From positions 3,286,001-3,350,000 of the forward strand of contig NC_088308.1 in assembly GCF_910592395.1 (NCBI RefSeq): a stretch of 64,000 nt of DNA. Reading direction: 5' to 3'. A program made the position numbers and the translations under genes. The notes under the pieces were generated by a model, which did not search any database, was not told where the DNA came from, and saw only the letters and a list, made by a program, of their open reading frames with translations. This document shows positions 50,038-63,023 of the stretch, piece by piece (within the stretch, counting starts at the first letter, position 1; each line of letters begins with the position of its first letter). This DNA comes from Lineus longissimus. Lineage: Eukaryota; Nemertea; Pilidiophora; Heteronemertea; Lineidae.

Positions 50038-53000
50038 TCAATTTCGAAACGGTTTATTGAGACCTAATGCTGATGCCAATGATGGCTTCTTCTTTGCGTT
50101 TTTGATAATTCCTGCAATGTCTCTTCTGTCCATCTTTTCCAAGATCTTGACAAGGTTTTTGGCTGTGCACTCTGGCGAATACCACCCCTGCCAACGATTG
50201 TGCCTGTCCTGCCAGCACTGTAACAAAATATCCTGTGGTGTTGCAATAGGAGTTTGATATATGAAGGATGCAATCATTTGGATATCCTCATTGTGGAAAC
50301 CTAGAAAGAATGAAGACAAATTCTTAATAACCTGAATAAGAAAACAATGAAATGTGTATTCCATTAATGCCTTCCATTTTTGCCAGGGTACTTCCAGTTT
50401 TATGCGGTCTAAAAAACACAATTAGAGAATAGGCTTTAAGAATCTGCCTGATGTGAATATGGAGGTGACCAGACTCCAGTTGATGTAAATCAGACCTGCT
50501 CCCTTATGAAGAATAGAGATGAATACTGGCCAAAGGGAACCTGACTACAGAACTCTGAGGCTCTATGGCAGAACTCTCTAAGACAGCCAACTTTGTTACA
50601 AAAAACGGACTGACTGCATGCATGTCTGGCTGTGGAACAAAATCTATTGAGCCAAATCAAGCTCCTGTATACTAACCTACTTGATTTACATAGTACAAAC
50701 CAAGTTCTTACCAATATTTTCTGCTAAGAAACGCCAGTCTTTTGTGAGTCCAGGACAGGAAGAGTCAGGAATGAGTTTGCAACAGACGGTATGGTAGAGC
50801 ACCCAGGGAAGACCTAATGTGTCCTTCTCGGGAGGCTTTCTATCCATCATTCTCTTCAGTGTGTAAACCACCTGAAAAGATTATGTTCAGGTGAGCAGTT
50901 CCTTTGAGACGAAAAACAAGAAGCATGAATTGGGATCTGTTCCGGGATCTTTTCTTACATAAACTCTAACGTAGAGGACCTGCATTTTGGTTGCACTTAT
51001 CAGAAAGTCACTCACAAACCGCAGAGGATATCAGTCTGAATCTTTGCAGTCAATATTTTATTGAGAGCAGCCGTGCTGACCTTGCCTCTAGGTTTAGGCT
51101 GTTGTTGCTGTATAACCCACTCATGTGTTTTCAAGTTAACTCCACCTATTTGACGATAATGGCATTACCTCCAATCGAAGACACCTCTCTATTAAAAACA
51201 CCAGTGCCTAGTCCTACTGGTGTCGGCAATAGAGGTTACTTGGGATGCCCACTGGAAATGACAAAGCCTAAAATGCAGGCTTTGTTGCTCCAGATGAGCT
51301 CAATGTCCCCTGCACATATCAAAATCAAGTGACTTACATCTGATGTTTGTTTGCTGTGAGGCTCGAACTCCCAAATGCTAACCCTGAAATGAATGACAGA
51401 AGACCTTACTTTATGAGGTGGCAGTGAGGTAGAATGGTATAGTGGCAGACGAGATCCTTACAGCATCTAGTCTATGAAGCTTTCCATTATAAGTCTCTCT
51501 GAGCGGTTCAATTTAATGCAACTAGTTGCAGCACGTTGCAATATGCAATCCGTTTTATGACTACGCTAATGGGTAAAGTTTTTTTCAAGGGACCAAAAAA
51601 ATTACTCTGGTTGGGACAACCCTTGTTGGGCCTGCTGACTTACTGTTTTGTCAGTGACCCTTTGTCACAAGTGTCTGTATCAGTCGCCTCGTGTACAGAT
51701 TTACGGATACTCATTTGATCCCTTTTCGTTATCCGGTCCAATTTCAGCTTCATCGTTGATCTCGTTTCTGATCCTTTCCTTTTTGACAGCGGTTGGGGTC
51801 CAGCTACCTTCTCTGTATTGCCCCACAAAGTAAAATCCATGTCCTTGATATCTGCAAGATCCCCATAGCTACTGCTCCTGCGTGAATTCCCAAATGAGGC
51901 ACTAATTTGACAGTTACTCTCCGTATAACAACCACTGCAGACTGACCTTTGTCTAACAAAGGGATTCTTCCTGCGCTCGACGCTCTCAAAAGTGATGGGT
52001 TTATTTCCTGTACCACATGACGTCCCAGTGCAATCCTCCACCTCCTCATGGTTTTGGTCAGGAGTATTTTCACTGACAGCCGACATGAAGTCCCAAATGT
52101 TACCGTGACCATTGTCTTCACTAGATTGAGTCATGCCTCCAGGTCTCCACCCAGAAGGAAGAGTACATACGTTTGAACCAGATTGATCATAGCTGTTCTC
52201 TATTTCATCATTTTGTGTATGTCCATAAGAATGATAAGTTCTAAAGGCATTTTTCCTTTTTGGGCGTGGGGGAATAGTAGGTCTAATGGTGGCTCTCATC
52301 AGCTTTATGATTTCTTGACTTTTGCATCCTGATGCACACTTAAGCTTGCACCCTGCAGAAAAAAACAGTCATTGTTTTAGAGTTAAGACGTAAAACATTC
52401 CGCTCACCAAAGCTAACAATGATTTTTGATATGACTCCTGCAGAACCTCAAACAATCAGAATTCAACATGATAGGAAATTGAGATATGTGTACCTTTTTA
52501 CATCTTGACCACCAAGGTTTTTGCACTTTATCAAGATTTAAAACTATGGCATATAGTTATGTTATCTGCTTGCAAACTATAAACTCCTAATAAACTACCT
52601 AAGACTGCTATAGCCAGCGATGCTATAGCGTCAAGTTTAGTTAGAAAAAAAGATTAATTTTATGTCTTTTTAATGGGAATAAAGACTGATTGTGAATCTG
52701 TTAATTACAGCCCCTCTTCGTCAGATTGAACTGTGAAACAACATGAACCACTATGTACCTGAATGAAACTGGACAACAAATTTTGATCCATCACCGTCTA
52801 AACCTTGACAGTCTTTCACCTCTGAGATGTCCCATCTCTTCAAGCATGCAGGACGATGTTCTTTCCCATCCACCATGGACAAGGCACTTTTGGTTAAATG
52901 CAAAGTGATTTGGCTCTGTTCATTACTACTGTGACAGGTAACACATTTCCACCAATTTTCTGAAAAAGGAATTGGGAAAAGCTACAGTCTTTTCAGGCAA

Positions 53001-54448
53001 AAGTCAAGGCTTGCACAAGACTTTCTTGACTTGGAGTCAATTCGAGCTTAGACAAAAGCTTGGAAACTTGAGGATGCTGGGCCAAGTTTCATGCTTCAAA
53101 AATACATTTTTGGGTGTTCTCTCAAGTCCTCATGTGTCATGAACCATGAGAAGAGTAAGCTGGTTTGATACAAGCAAGCAAAACTCAGTTGCTCTTTTTG
53201 CCATTGCAAACATGGCCCAATCTTACTGGTTATCTGCCATAGCCCACTATTACTGGTCAGTACTGGTACTGACTATGACTTTCCAGACTTACTAATTCCT
53301 AAATCTTCTTTCATAACATTTTCCAACTCCACCAAGAAATTTGCCGTCTGTTGTTTATTTTCGCTGATGCTGTCTCTATTCATCTGCTGGAAAACGTATG
53401 TGGCATGGTTTAGCAGGATCGCTATGAAGAACTTCTCCACAGTTGTGTTCTTCCATCCCGAGTTCCTTTTGGTGAAGTGCCATCTCTGCACCCCACAGAA
53501 CTGGTCCTTGTCAATGTTTATGTACTCAATATTTTGATCACCTTTCCACACACGAATGAAGAACTTTCCTGGAAATAGACCAAGTTGCAACAGTGATTAG
53601 AATCATTCAAGTTTCTTTCCCATCAGCAGTACCATTAGAATATCAGTGTACCATTGGGATGTGATTGTGGTGCTGTTTGGATGCAGCATTATCACTAATA
53701 GTTTGTCTGTGTACCACTAGACAGTAAAAGCACTCATATGACATCAGTACCATTATGATGACAGCTGCACCATTTGAACAGAACACTCAGCATATGTTGA
53801 TGAACCCACTTGAATGTGACAGCTGTACATCTTGTACAAGTGGTGCCATTTCTTCTTCTTCAGCGAACGCTCTGCACTTGGAGGTGATTTTCTCCAGGGA
53901 GTATTCCTCCTCCAAGGCCAATTGAGATGTACAATGTAGTATTATTTGGATGTGATAGTTCCAATATTTCTCGATGGGACAATATGACAGTAGTATCTCT
54001 TTGTGTAACATTGCACCAGTCAGTAGCTGTATCTTACCTGTGCATGCATTTTTCCCATATTCAACATTCACTTCCTGAAATAACAAAATATTGGGATAAC
54101 TTGATGGAGGATTAGGAAGACTATACTATGCAGTTTGCAGTGTTACAGTAATCTGTAAGTATGTTTTTATGAATTTCTTTTATGACATCATCAACTGTTT
54201 CTCGGCCTTTAACTTTGATCCGTCTATTCCTGGATGACCAACATGGACATCAGGCCACTTCATTGGAGGAAGAGATGCCTGCTACAACTTGAAATGAAAG
54301 CAGCACTCAAGTAATGTCAATACATTGAGTGTCAAGATGCTCTAAACAGACTTACTCTTTGCTTCTTTTGTTGCTTCACTTCCAAGTAATCTGGGTGATA
54401 ATTGAGCACACGTTTGTAACGCGGCTCATGTTCTGCTGGTGTTGACAT
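50038..54448 (-). CDS. Death-domain adaptor with IRS/DOK-type PTB domain (594 aa, 8 exons)
   Basis: Predicted cytoplasmic signalling adaptor; I recognise domains but no named orthologue. Minus-strand exons: 54448-54356, 54074-54038, 53568-53293, 52959-52759, 52352-51644, 51383-51338, 50871-50712 and 50300-50038; all have GT/AG ends with continuous phase (0,1,1,1,2,0,1). Residues about 44-135 (GKFFIRVWKGD to NFLVELENVMKEDLG) may be a PH-like fold. Residues about 137-225 look like an IRS-type PTB: ITLHLTKSALSM, CLKRWDISEVKDC, KFVVQFHSGCKL and a closing helix SQEIIKLMRATI. Residues 226-440 are Ser/Thr/Asn-rich with several Tyr. Residues about 466-575 form a Death domain: LPWVLYHTVCCKLIP, TKDWRFLAENIGFHNEDI, DILLQCWQDRHN and LVKILEKMDRRDIAGIIKN, closest in feel to MyD88-type Death domains. 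A Tyr-kinase or innate-immune role is inference. Confidence 0.82.
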
Positions 54449-55106
54449 TGGGAAATCTGGCAGAGAACAGCAATGGGGAAAATTATTATTATTATAAATC
54501 TTTCGGCAAACTACCTTGCCCAATGTGCTATGGGATGGAATGGATGCTGAAAATAGACAAGGAAAAAGTGTGTCAGTTTCAAAATTAAGAATTTTATGAT
54601 AAGACCTGAAAAGATGTAGGGACTTATCTGGGTTACAACTCCCAAACTGAAAGAGCAAAAACAGATGCAAAAGTTATTATTGTTGTCCTAGTGATTTTTA
54701 TTCAAAACTTAAAGAAAAATAAGCATACATTTTAGCACAAAAGTCAGGCTTATCTACTAGTATTGTGCGTATTATCCATCCTTCACAAAAGCATGGATGG
54801 AGACCTTAGAATTGATGTTGGCATGACAATAGTTGACAAATTAGGACATGACAAGGTAACTGATACACCGTCGATTTTTGATATGAATATATTTGAGTTT
54901 TTGATAACATGAAACAGAACACATGCCAATGGATAAAATTAGCTGAAACCAACTGTGTATCATGTACAAAGAGTAAGACGTCGCCTGACAAATGTGCCAT
55001 TAATACAGTTTCAGCGCTCCATACATTATCTAGATCTATTTTTAGCTGCAGTGCATTTTCCATTACGTAGTGTCAGAAGTTCCCCACAGGCGGCGTGCAT
55101 ATCAAA
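54449..55106. promoter_or_regulatory. Head-to-head promoter region of the Death-domain adaptor and MBOAT7
   Basis: 658 bp lie between two divergent start codons. It must contain at least part of both 5' UTRs, although an upstream noncoding exon for either gene cannot be excluded. No conserved box stands out. Confidence 0.45.
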
Positions 55107-58100
55107 ATGTCTCCCGATGAATGGAGATATGCGATAATTCTCATTTCTTCTGTCATTTTCGGCCAAATTCTGCGGCTTACGAATGGAGCCACTAGAAAAA
55201 AGATATTATCAAGCTCAGTGGGGCTCACAATGGTGGTTTCCACGTGCGGTTGGAAGAGCACACACTCGCTTATCACTGCCGTAGTCAACAGTTTCATTGT
55301 AAAATATCTGCCAAACAGGTACTAAAATCTATGGGGAGCCAAATGTGAAAAAATCTTGAAACAGGAACTCTCCTTGTTAAAACAGAATGCATGTCCTAAA
55401 GCCTCTGCTCATGATTGCATAAAAATGACATTAACCCCCCCCCCCCCCCCAACCAAAAAAAACATGTAAATTTAGGGAGGCATATCATGAACTGACAAGT
55501 TGTTTGTTACTTTTACCTTCTCGACAGGTACTGCCATATTGCAAGCTTCATCTGGTGCTTTTCCTATCTAGCATTTTTCCGGATGACTGAAATATTTGGA
55601 TTGCCAAAGATGTCTGGAGTTGTGAATGCAGTTCAATTGCTCCTGACTCTTAGGGTAAGTGTATTTGTACAGGGTTGATTCCCCAGAGCCTTTTTGAACA
55701 TTTAGCAGAACATTTAGCATGTTACTAAGACTTGAATTACATGAATGATGTGACACTAGTTTTGTTGACAGATGGTTGGTTTGGCCTTTGAAGTGAATGA
55801 AAGCAGAGAATACAAGAAAAAGTTGAAAAAAGAGGAAGGAAATGAGGAATTGAAACTGACTGTGGAATACCGAGATGTTGATCCTTCCATTCCTGACATG
55901 ATTATGTATGGATACTGCTACATTGGACTGTTCACAGGTGAGTGACACTTTTTTGTGTCAAAAAATAAGGACATGAAAATAGCCAGCCATGATATCAACA
56001 TTTATTATGATTGAGTTGAAAGGTGTTGATTCTTTCTTAGGCACGATTCGTAATTCACATCATACTAAGGATGAAGGAAGCAGTACGAAGGTCAGTGGTG
56101 TCATCCAGTCTTACGCAACACTCGTAAATCATCTTCTATACTAAGTTGTATGAGGAATCAGGGGTATTTTCCAGAAAATGCCTTATAGAATACTTCATAC
56201 TTTGTTGCTTGTAGCTCTTGGTAAGGCTTGCGAAACCTGCCTCATAATGCTGCTCGAAACAACTCCATTGTTTCTGGGTATTTTGCATACTCTGTGGGAA
56301 GCTCCCATTTGTGACCCGTCACAGCAAATCCAGGCGCATGTCGCACAGAAGATGATCCTAAATGACACCAGTAGATAATGGAAGAAATAGGTGTGCTCGT
56401 ATTTCACAAAAGGCAGACAATAGAGAAATGAACAAACAGTCCGTCTCAACCTGCCAAGCTCAGAGCGACATGCGTCTGATTTTGCTGTGACGGGTCACAT
56501 TTCGGTAAGTACACTTTATGCATGCAATGAAATTTGTATTCGATAAGCTTATAATGTTCTTCTTTCTTGACTGCAGGTCCATATTTCCGCTACAGGACGT
56601 ACCACGACATGTTACACTTGAAGAATTCTCCCAAAATTGACGTAGTGCCAGCATTGTTGGCAAAGATTAAGGTTCTGCCATTATCATTTGCCATATTCCT
56701 CCTGACTGCCCATTACTTCGACTTGGAGGTAAGTATTTTTGTCAACTTAAAAATGCATTTAGTGTGGAGGGTGGTGGAGGGGTGGCAAGAGAAGGAGTCC
56801 TAGAACCAAGTGGTAGTAGGTTCATTTGACAGATGGCACAGTTATGTAAATGTAACTTCAGTGTGACAAAATCAACTCTACTGAAATGCAGGTAATGAGA
56901 TCGGACATTGCTCTCAACAACATGCAACCAAGGTCTGATAAATTTATGATTGATATCCTGGGAGTTACTCTGAATCAAAAGTATATAATCTTTTTTGTGT
57001 TGCCTTGTAGTTGTACAATGGTTGGTCTGATGAGAAGATTTGTGTAAACTAATTTTAAAACTGAAAGTTTTCACACTCAGGAAATAGTATGCTGCGTATT
57101 AAAGACTTACATTTTGGACTGTTACTGCAATGTTTGCCTATCTATCAAGGTGCTGGTTGAGTTGCATGGTGATCCTCATGTACAAAGTTGTAGCATGTTT
57201 GAGTAGCTTTCCAATTTTTTAAGTTCTTCACAACATATTGAATCATTGTCTGGCACTTAAACTGTACACTTCCCAAGATATCCTGGTACTCTTCTCCTGA
57301 TATCCTTATTCAGAACACAGCATTAGGCGAAGTACGAGACAATATACAGGCAAGAATGCCTACTCTGCCTGATAAAGTGGACAATGCCTGTTGAAGTGAA
57401 ATTTTACCGCTCGACAAACTATCTGGGTCATATAAAGACCCAGAAGACTTGAGAAGTGCATGTAACAAAAGATCTCTTTTAAGAATGATCATAACACTTG
57501 TTGAGGCATGATAAGTTCTTCGGATATGATTTTCAATGTATGAATTGTGAATGGAAATGTTGACCTCGATGTCCTTATTCTGAAGACTGTTTTGATTCTT
57601 GATGGTTTTTGATCTCGGGTATAAGTCCCTAATTGTCATGTTATATCTTTCAGCAGCAGTGTATAGCCCGGTCATACTCATACACTGCTGCTTTCACACC
57701 AAATCTGTTCTGCGTGAAGCGGGAGTCCTAATCCTTGCACTGTTATTGTAAGTGTTCTCATGGATTCTCCCACTAAATCATCTGCCATGATAACCTACAT
57801 ATAGGACACTCTCACTAAGTCTAAAGATGCTTTGACAGTGACTTCACTAATTGGTGCTTCTAAGTTAAAGTCTTATGATACCTTGACAGTGACTTCACTA
57901 ATTGGTGCTTCTCGGCCAAACTCTAAAGATACCTTGACAGTGACTTCACTAATTGGTGCTTCTCGGCCAAATTCTAAAGATACCTTGACAGTGACTTCAC
58001 TAATTGGTGCTTCACCGCCAAAGTCTAAAGATACCTTGACAGTGACTTCACTAATTGGTGCTTCTCGGCCAAACTCTAAAGATACCTTGACAGTGACTTC

Positions 58101-60990
58101 ACTAATTGGTGCTTCTCAGCCAAACTCTAAAGATACCTTGACCATGACTTCACTAATTGGTGCTTCTCGGCCAAACTCTAAAGATACCTTGACCATGACT
58201 TCACTAATTGGTGCTTCTCGGCCAAACTCTAAAGATACCTTGACAGTGACTTCACTAATTGGTGCTTCTCGGCCAAAGTCTAAAGATACCTTGAAAGTGA
58301 CTTCACTAATTGGTGCTTCTCGGCCAAACTCTAAAGATACCTTGACCATGACTTCACTAATTGGTGCTTCTCGGCAAAACTCTAAAGATACCTTGACAGT
58401 GACTTCACTAATTGGTGCTTCTCACTCTCAGCTTATTTTCTAAAACATCCTTACCTTTGAGCATCTTTGCAATTTGTTTTCTGTCTTGTCCTAATAATGA
58501 ATATATTGTGGCTGTTTAAAACTGCTGGAAGTTTGAATGTGAAACATCCACCATCGGGGTATCCATGGGTTCCTTTCTTGTTGGTTGTATTGGAATTGGA
58601 GACTTTGTTCACTTCTTGACACTAGAATTCCAACTTCCTGGTGATATGAAAAATGGGTCGAGAATACTTAAGGTCAATTTAGATCAATTACAAAGAATGC
58701 TGGAACTTGCTGGAACTTGCAGTTACATGCATATATGAATGGCAGAAGAACCAAATGTATGGTCAAAAGGCAATAGAAAAGCAGGACTAGCTACCTCAAA
58801 ACTATAAGCCCCACCTCCGGGCCATATTTAGATCACCTTTGTAGGTAGTATCAGCTAATCATTGCACGCTTGTATTGACCCCATATTCTTTCTGATTTAT
58901 TATCACAAAAATGTAGGTCAGTTCAGATGACATGTCGCACTGCAAACATGTCTTCTGTTGGCCCTTCTTCCTAGCAATGCCCCTGAGCTCTCCCATGATA
59001 CTTACAAGTAGTCCAAACACAACTTCTTTGGGTGATACTGGGCATAACATGAGCATGCTCAGACTCAGAGTGAAGGAATAACAGAACTCAGTGGTCAATA
59101 TTGTGGTTTTCTACGCAGTTGCCAGAAGGGCAAGTGCTCCAATATGTCTGGTTGTCCGTTGCAATATATCCTGAGATACAGGTTCCTCGTATACAAAAGT
59201 TTGAAATATCGAAAGGCGGAGTAATATTGAAAACAACTGGTGCCAGGATAATTGCAATAGGACAGTTGCCCTGCACTTTTTCATATCAAGACCCCAAGAA
59301 TTTCTACTTGTTTGCAGCTACTTTATTGTAACTTGTCTGTCTGATGATTTAGTTGTCCAAGGCCCGGGGTTCAAGGCAAGCGGACAAGGGGAAAATTGAA
59401 CCTCGGAAGTGGGATTTTGAACTAAAATGTTTTTTTTTCTCAGTTTGCTTCCACTGAAGAATTCCAGGAACGCCCATTTTGGTACCGCCTGTTTTATATG
59501 GTGATGGTGTGGCTGTGGTTCAGAACAAGGATGTACTGCGCTTGGATCCTCGCCGAGCTAGTGTGTGTTTCCTCCCTGCTCGGTGCATACCCGGCAGTGT
59601 CCTTGCCGAGGTGTGGCCAAGGACCAACAGATCTCAAGGCTTTGAAGGCACTGTAAGTATTTGCTGGATTTTGAATGTCTCACCAAAGCAGATTCAGATA
59701 TCAAATATGACTGAAAAGACATTTAACTCACAAAAGATTTTTTTTCCGTATTTGGACCGTCCGTGGATTTATTTGAAATAAACGACAAAGTCTACTTAGA
59801 AAATGGATGGAGAGCACTCTCCAAAAAAGAGCATTTGTGATTGTAATGTCAGAAGATTGATTTCTTCATACCTTATTCTCTTCATATTTCAGCTCTGATA
59901 AAGATACAGAAGATATAGACTATAGTTTTGAGACGATTCGTAACATAGATATCCACGGCTGCGAGCTAGCTCCAGGTGTCCGTGGGGGCATGAAGGCTTG
60001 GAACAAGAGTGTTCAGTATTGGCTTGCTGCTTTCGTCTATAGGAAATTCCCTATGAAATCTATCAGGTGAGAAGAGTACTTCTGCATCAAAATTGAAGTT
60101 TGCAAGAAATGAATGTGTACATCTAAGAACACAGAAATCAGACTTGAGCTCAGTGGACTTACTTACTCCACTTTAACTCCATCTATGTTGTCCATTGTCT
60201 TCCTCCACCTCCTAGTTCATTGGGCTTTCAGCAATAACGGCAAACTTTCAATGTCAACTAAAGTTGTTTTTTCCACCAATTTTGGAGAAATGTTATGGAA
60301 AGATTCTTGTCGTGTGAATGGGATTTGAAGGAAAACCATAATTTTATAATATATTTGAAGCGTGCAACGAACTCAAGGCAATTACTTGAAAAACAGGCTT
60401 TGGCCTTTCCTAGTATTATTTCTGTTCTTCATTAACTAAAGTGTCATTTGGACAGGATATTTGTTCTTGGCCAGTTCCTAAGAGGAAGTCCCTTAATGAC
60501 CTGGAAAGATCATTAGGCCTTAAGTGACGAAAAATTTAAGTGACAAAATGTAAATGTAAATTTTCCTTTTTATTTATTGATTAAAAAGCTTGTCATGTTT
60601 CTGATCATGTCGTTCGTTTTTAGGACGACAGTAACAATGGCAGTGAGTGCCTACTGGCACGGTCTTCATCCTGGTTACTACCTTAGCTTCCTCTCCATGC
60701 CACTCTTCACCATGGCGCAGGATGACGTGACAAAAGCATTCCGGAATGACGCCTCACCATTTCAACAGAAAGTCGTTGACACGTTCCTTTGGTTTTTGTG
60801 GATAAGACAAGTCGAGTACGTTTCTGTGGCATTCCTTATGCTGAGATTTGATTGGACAATAGCATATTGGTCCAGTATATACTACTGTATGCATGTGTTT
60901 ACAATATTTGTGATTATTGTTGCCAAAGTTTTCCTGGTGATCAAGAAGCCAAGTGCAAATGTTGAGCCTGCTGGGAAAAAGGACAACTGA
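55107..60990 (+). CDS. MBOAT7: Lysophospholipid acyltransferase 7 (MBOAT7/LPIAT1), 468 aa, 7 exons
   Basis: Multi-pass ER membrane O-acyltransferase that re-acylates lysophosphatidylinositol, preferring arachidonoyl-CoA in animals. Exons: 55107-55318, 55528-55654, 55772-55937, 56577-56728, 59444-59652, 59893-60066 and 60624-60990; phases 2, 0, 1, 0, 2 and 2 are continuous. The start MSPDEW resembles the family N-terminus. Many hydrophobic segments are visible. GPYFRYRTYHDML, YDYETIRN-like YSFETIRNID, MKAWNKSVQYWLA (Asn326) and AYWHGLHPGYYLSF (His359) supply the two MBOAT active-site residues. Length agrees with the family (about 470). The C-terminus ends in a short Lys-rich tail, KKDN. Intron 1 has a C16 tract and intron 4 a 51 bp minisatellite. 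It shares its promoter region with the Death-domain adaptor. Confidence 0.96.
55435..55450 (+). repeat. Poly-C tract (16 C)
   Basis: Homopolymer of 16 cytosines in MBOAT7 intron 1, followed by an A-rich stretch. A likely length-variable site. Confidence 0.9.
57819..58422 (+). repeat. 51 bp minisatellite, about 12 copies, in MBOAT7 intron 4
   Basis: Tandem units of 51 bp carrying GACTTCACTAATTGGTGCTT and TCTAAAGATACCTTGACA. Copies are highly similar, with differences concentrated at a few sites (GACAGTG versus GACCATG; CGGCCAAACTC versus CGGCCAAAGTC). Because 51 is divisible by three, the array reads as a 17-residue protein repeat in one frame and is also open on the other strand. Its place inside an intron with good flanking splice sites argues that it is noncoding. 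Confidence 0.95.
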
Positions 60991-61605
60991 TAACTGGAAA
61001 TCATCCAAAAATCTGAAATGTCTCACATCTTGATTAACTAGTCAATTTTATGTTGGGCGAACGTAATATTGAAGTGAGTGCTTCATTGTGCATTTTGTTT
61101 GTGTGCACACATAGTCCTTTGTCTTGTCTGTACCTAAAAATCTTAAACAAAATTTTCGTACGCCATTTTGCCTTTTTGCAGTTGTTCAGGGAAATAGAAG
61201 GGGTGACACTAACAGGTTGGTATGTGATCCCCCTGCAATTGATTAACAGTGAATGTGACAAGCACAATTAGCTATGCTTGAACGCTATCCCGTTCTAATC
61301 AAATCATTTTTTGTTGTTTAAGTGGTAGTGGTGGTAATCATGGACTTTTCCAATAAGCTTGACAGTCACTTGAACTAATCTTAACCTAGTGTCCTGCGAA
61401 TAACTATTGTGTTTTTAAGAAATTTGAAATTTAATGAGAGATTTCCGTACCAGTTTAGTTTGTTCCTCTTTCACTTTGATCTGGAGGCCTATACTTAAAA
61501 GATTTATATCATGTCTATAACAATCTTGACATTTGTATCATGTTTATTGTGAAGACTGTCATTTATTTGTGCCTTAGGTGTATTTTTGTTGTTGTATAGG
61601 AGTAT

Positions 61606-61633
61606 TGTGTGTGTGTGTGTGGGGGGGGGGGGG
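61606..61633 (+). repeat. (GT)n-(G)n simple repeat
   Basis: About seven GT units followed by a run of 14 G, in the MBOAT7 3' UTR. Confidence 0.9.
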
Positions 61634-61836
61634 ATGCAATGTCTGAATCTGATTCACTTTAAAAGTGTAGTCACTGATGAAATTTTCATATTACTAAAAT
61701 TGTGACAATCGTGAAATAATTTGAAAAAGCATGCATTGAAGAACTATGAAGTCTAGGGAACTTTTAGATTTTTAAATGTTACTTTCTGTTTAGAATTTGT
61801 CACTTTATGATTTATTGTTGTTGTTTTCTTTATATT

Positions 61837-61842
61837 AATAAA
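61837..61842 (+). terminator. Candidate MBOAT7 polyadenylation signal
   Basis: AATAAA, with flanking T-rich sequence upstream; the first good AATAAA downstream of the MBOAT7 stop codon at 60990. Confidence 0.6.
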
Positions 61843-63023
61843 TGATGAGCTTAAAAAGTAACTATTAGCCTGTTGTGAATTCTTACTTCATTTGTGTAAG
61901 ACAAACATTGTGTTTCCATATACTGATAACTGTCCACCGGAAATGGACGCCAGGCCTACTTGAATTCTTTGTGGTTGGCCGAGAATGGGGGCATAGGTGT
62001 TTTAGAGGGTTGGAAGGCACTCCTTATCGCCATTAATACATGTATTTCCCCCAGCCACTAAAGATTCTGGCATGCAATTCTAGTGTCTGTTTCTGGCAGT
62101 CGGGAACTGGTATATCAATTAAATAGTCGTGTTGTTTACAGAAAAAGGAAGTAAATCTAGGAGTTGTGCAGGGTAGCTCTCAGTCCTCCTTAGATTGCAA
62201 TCCCCTCAATTTATTGAAGCATGAAACGATTTCTTTCCATATATTCAAATGCTCCCGCTCATGACTGCAGAGGGGTTGGACTCGCGAGGCAGTTGGCCAG
62301 GAATAATAGGCAGGGACTACTCCATCCGCAATGTGGAGGAGGAGATGCTTATCGGGAAAGGCCAACACTATTACTGCAAATCTGCTTGTCCCCTTGTCTT
62401 GCTTTGATAGTGACGAGGGACAACCATACGACCCGAAAACTTCGGGTGACCGAAGACAATGTCGGTCGCGGCCAAAGAGGAAATGATATCGGCATTCACT
62501 CAAACAACGAACCAAAAAATAGCAGACTCTTTACACATGTTACAATTCTGCTAATAAATTGTTTATAAAACATGATGTGAATGCTTGTTTGCTCCATATA
62601 CTACATAAAAAGATGTGAGGTACAATAGTGAACCTTCATAAAACCAGCTTTATCTGATGTCGTTGTGTGAAAAATGTAGTAAACGTGCAAAAGAGGAGCC
62701 CTGGAGGCAGGAACAGGGACCATCTCAAGACTCAATCTTATCAACCATCACACAGTTTCTAGTTAACTTCCCATTTTTACGATATATATTTTGTTTAACT
62801 GATTTGGTTTCATGTTGTATTCTATGTTTTCTGTTAATCCTCCAGAAGTTGAGACTGCTTGAAAGTCCCAAGTAATGGCACATGTACATTTTTTTACGCT
62901 CGTACACTTTTTCATTCAGGAGTGGTCCTCAATTAGTTGGAGCCCTAACACTACAGAAACTGTTTGAATGGCACCAGTAGAACCATCTGAACATTTTTCC
63001 TTTTTGAAGATGATCAAAAGTTG

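Larger units (their letters stand above)
60991..63023. other. MBOAT7 3' UTR and intergenic region
   Basis: No coding exon is recognised. Polyadenylation signal AATAAA is at 61837-61842 in TATTAATAAATGATG, about 850 nt after the MBOAT7 stop. A (GT)n tract runs into a G run at 61606-61633. Beyond about 61.9 kb the sequence is intergenic or upstream of the next gene; a noncoding first exon of that gene could lie here. Confidence 0.55.

Noticed and set aside
57832-58443. Open frame of about 200 codons made of 17-residue repeats
   Set aside because: It is the 51 bp minisatellite read in frame, sits in an MBOAT7 intron, is open on both strands, and has no splice or start support.
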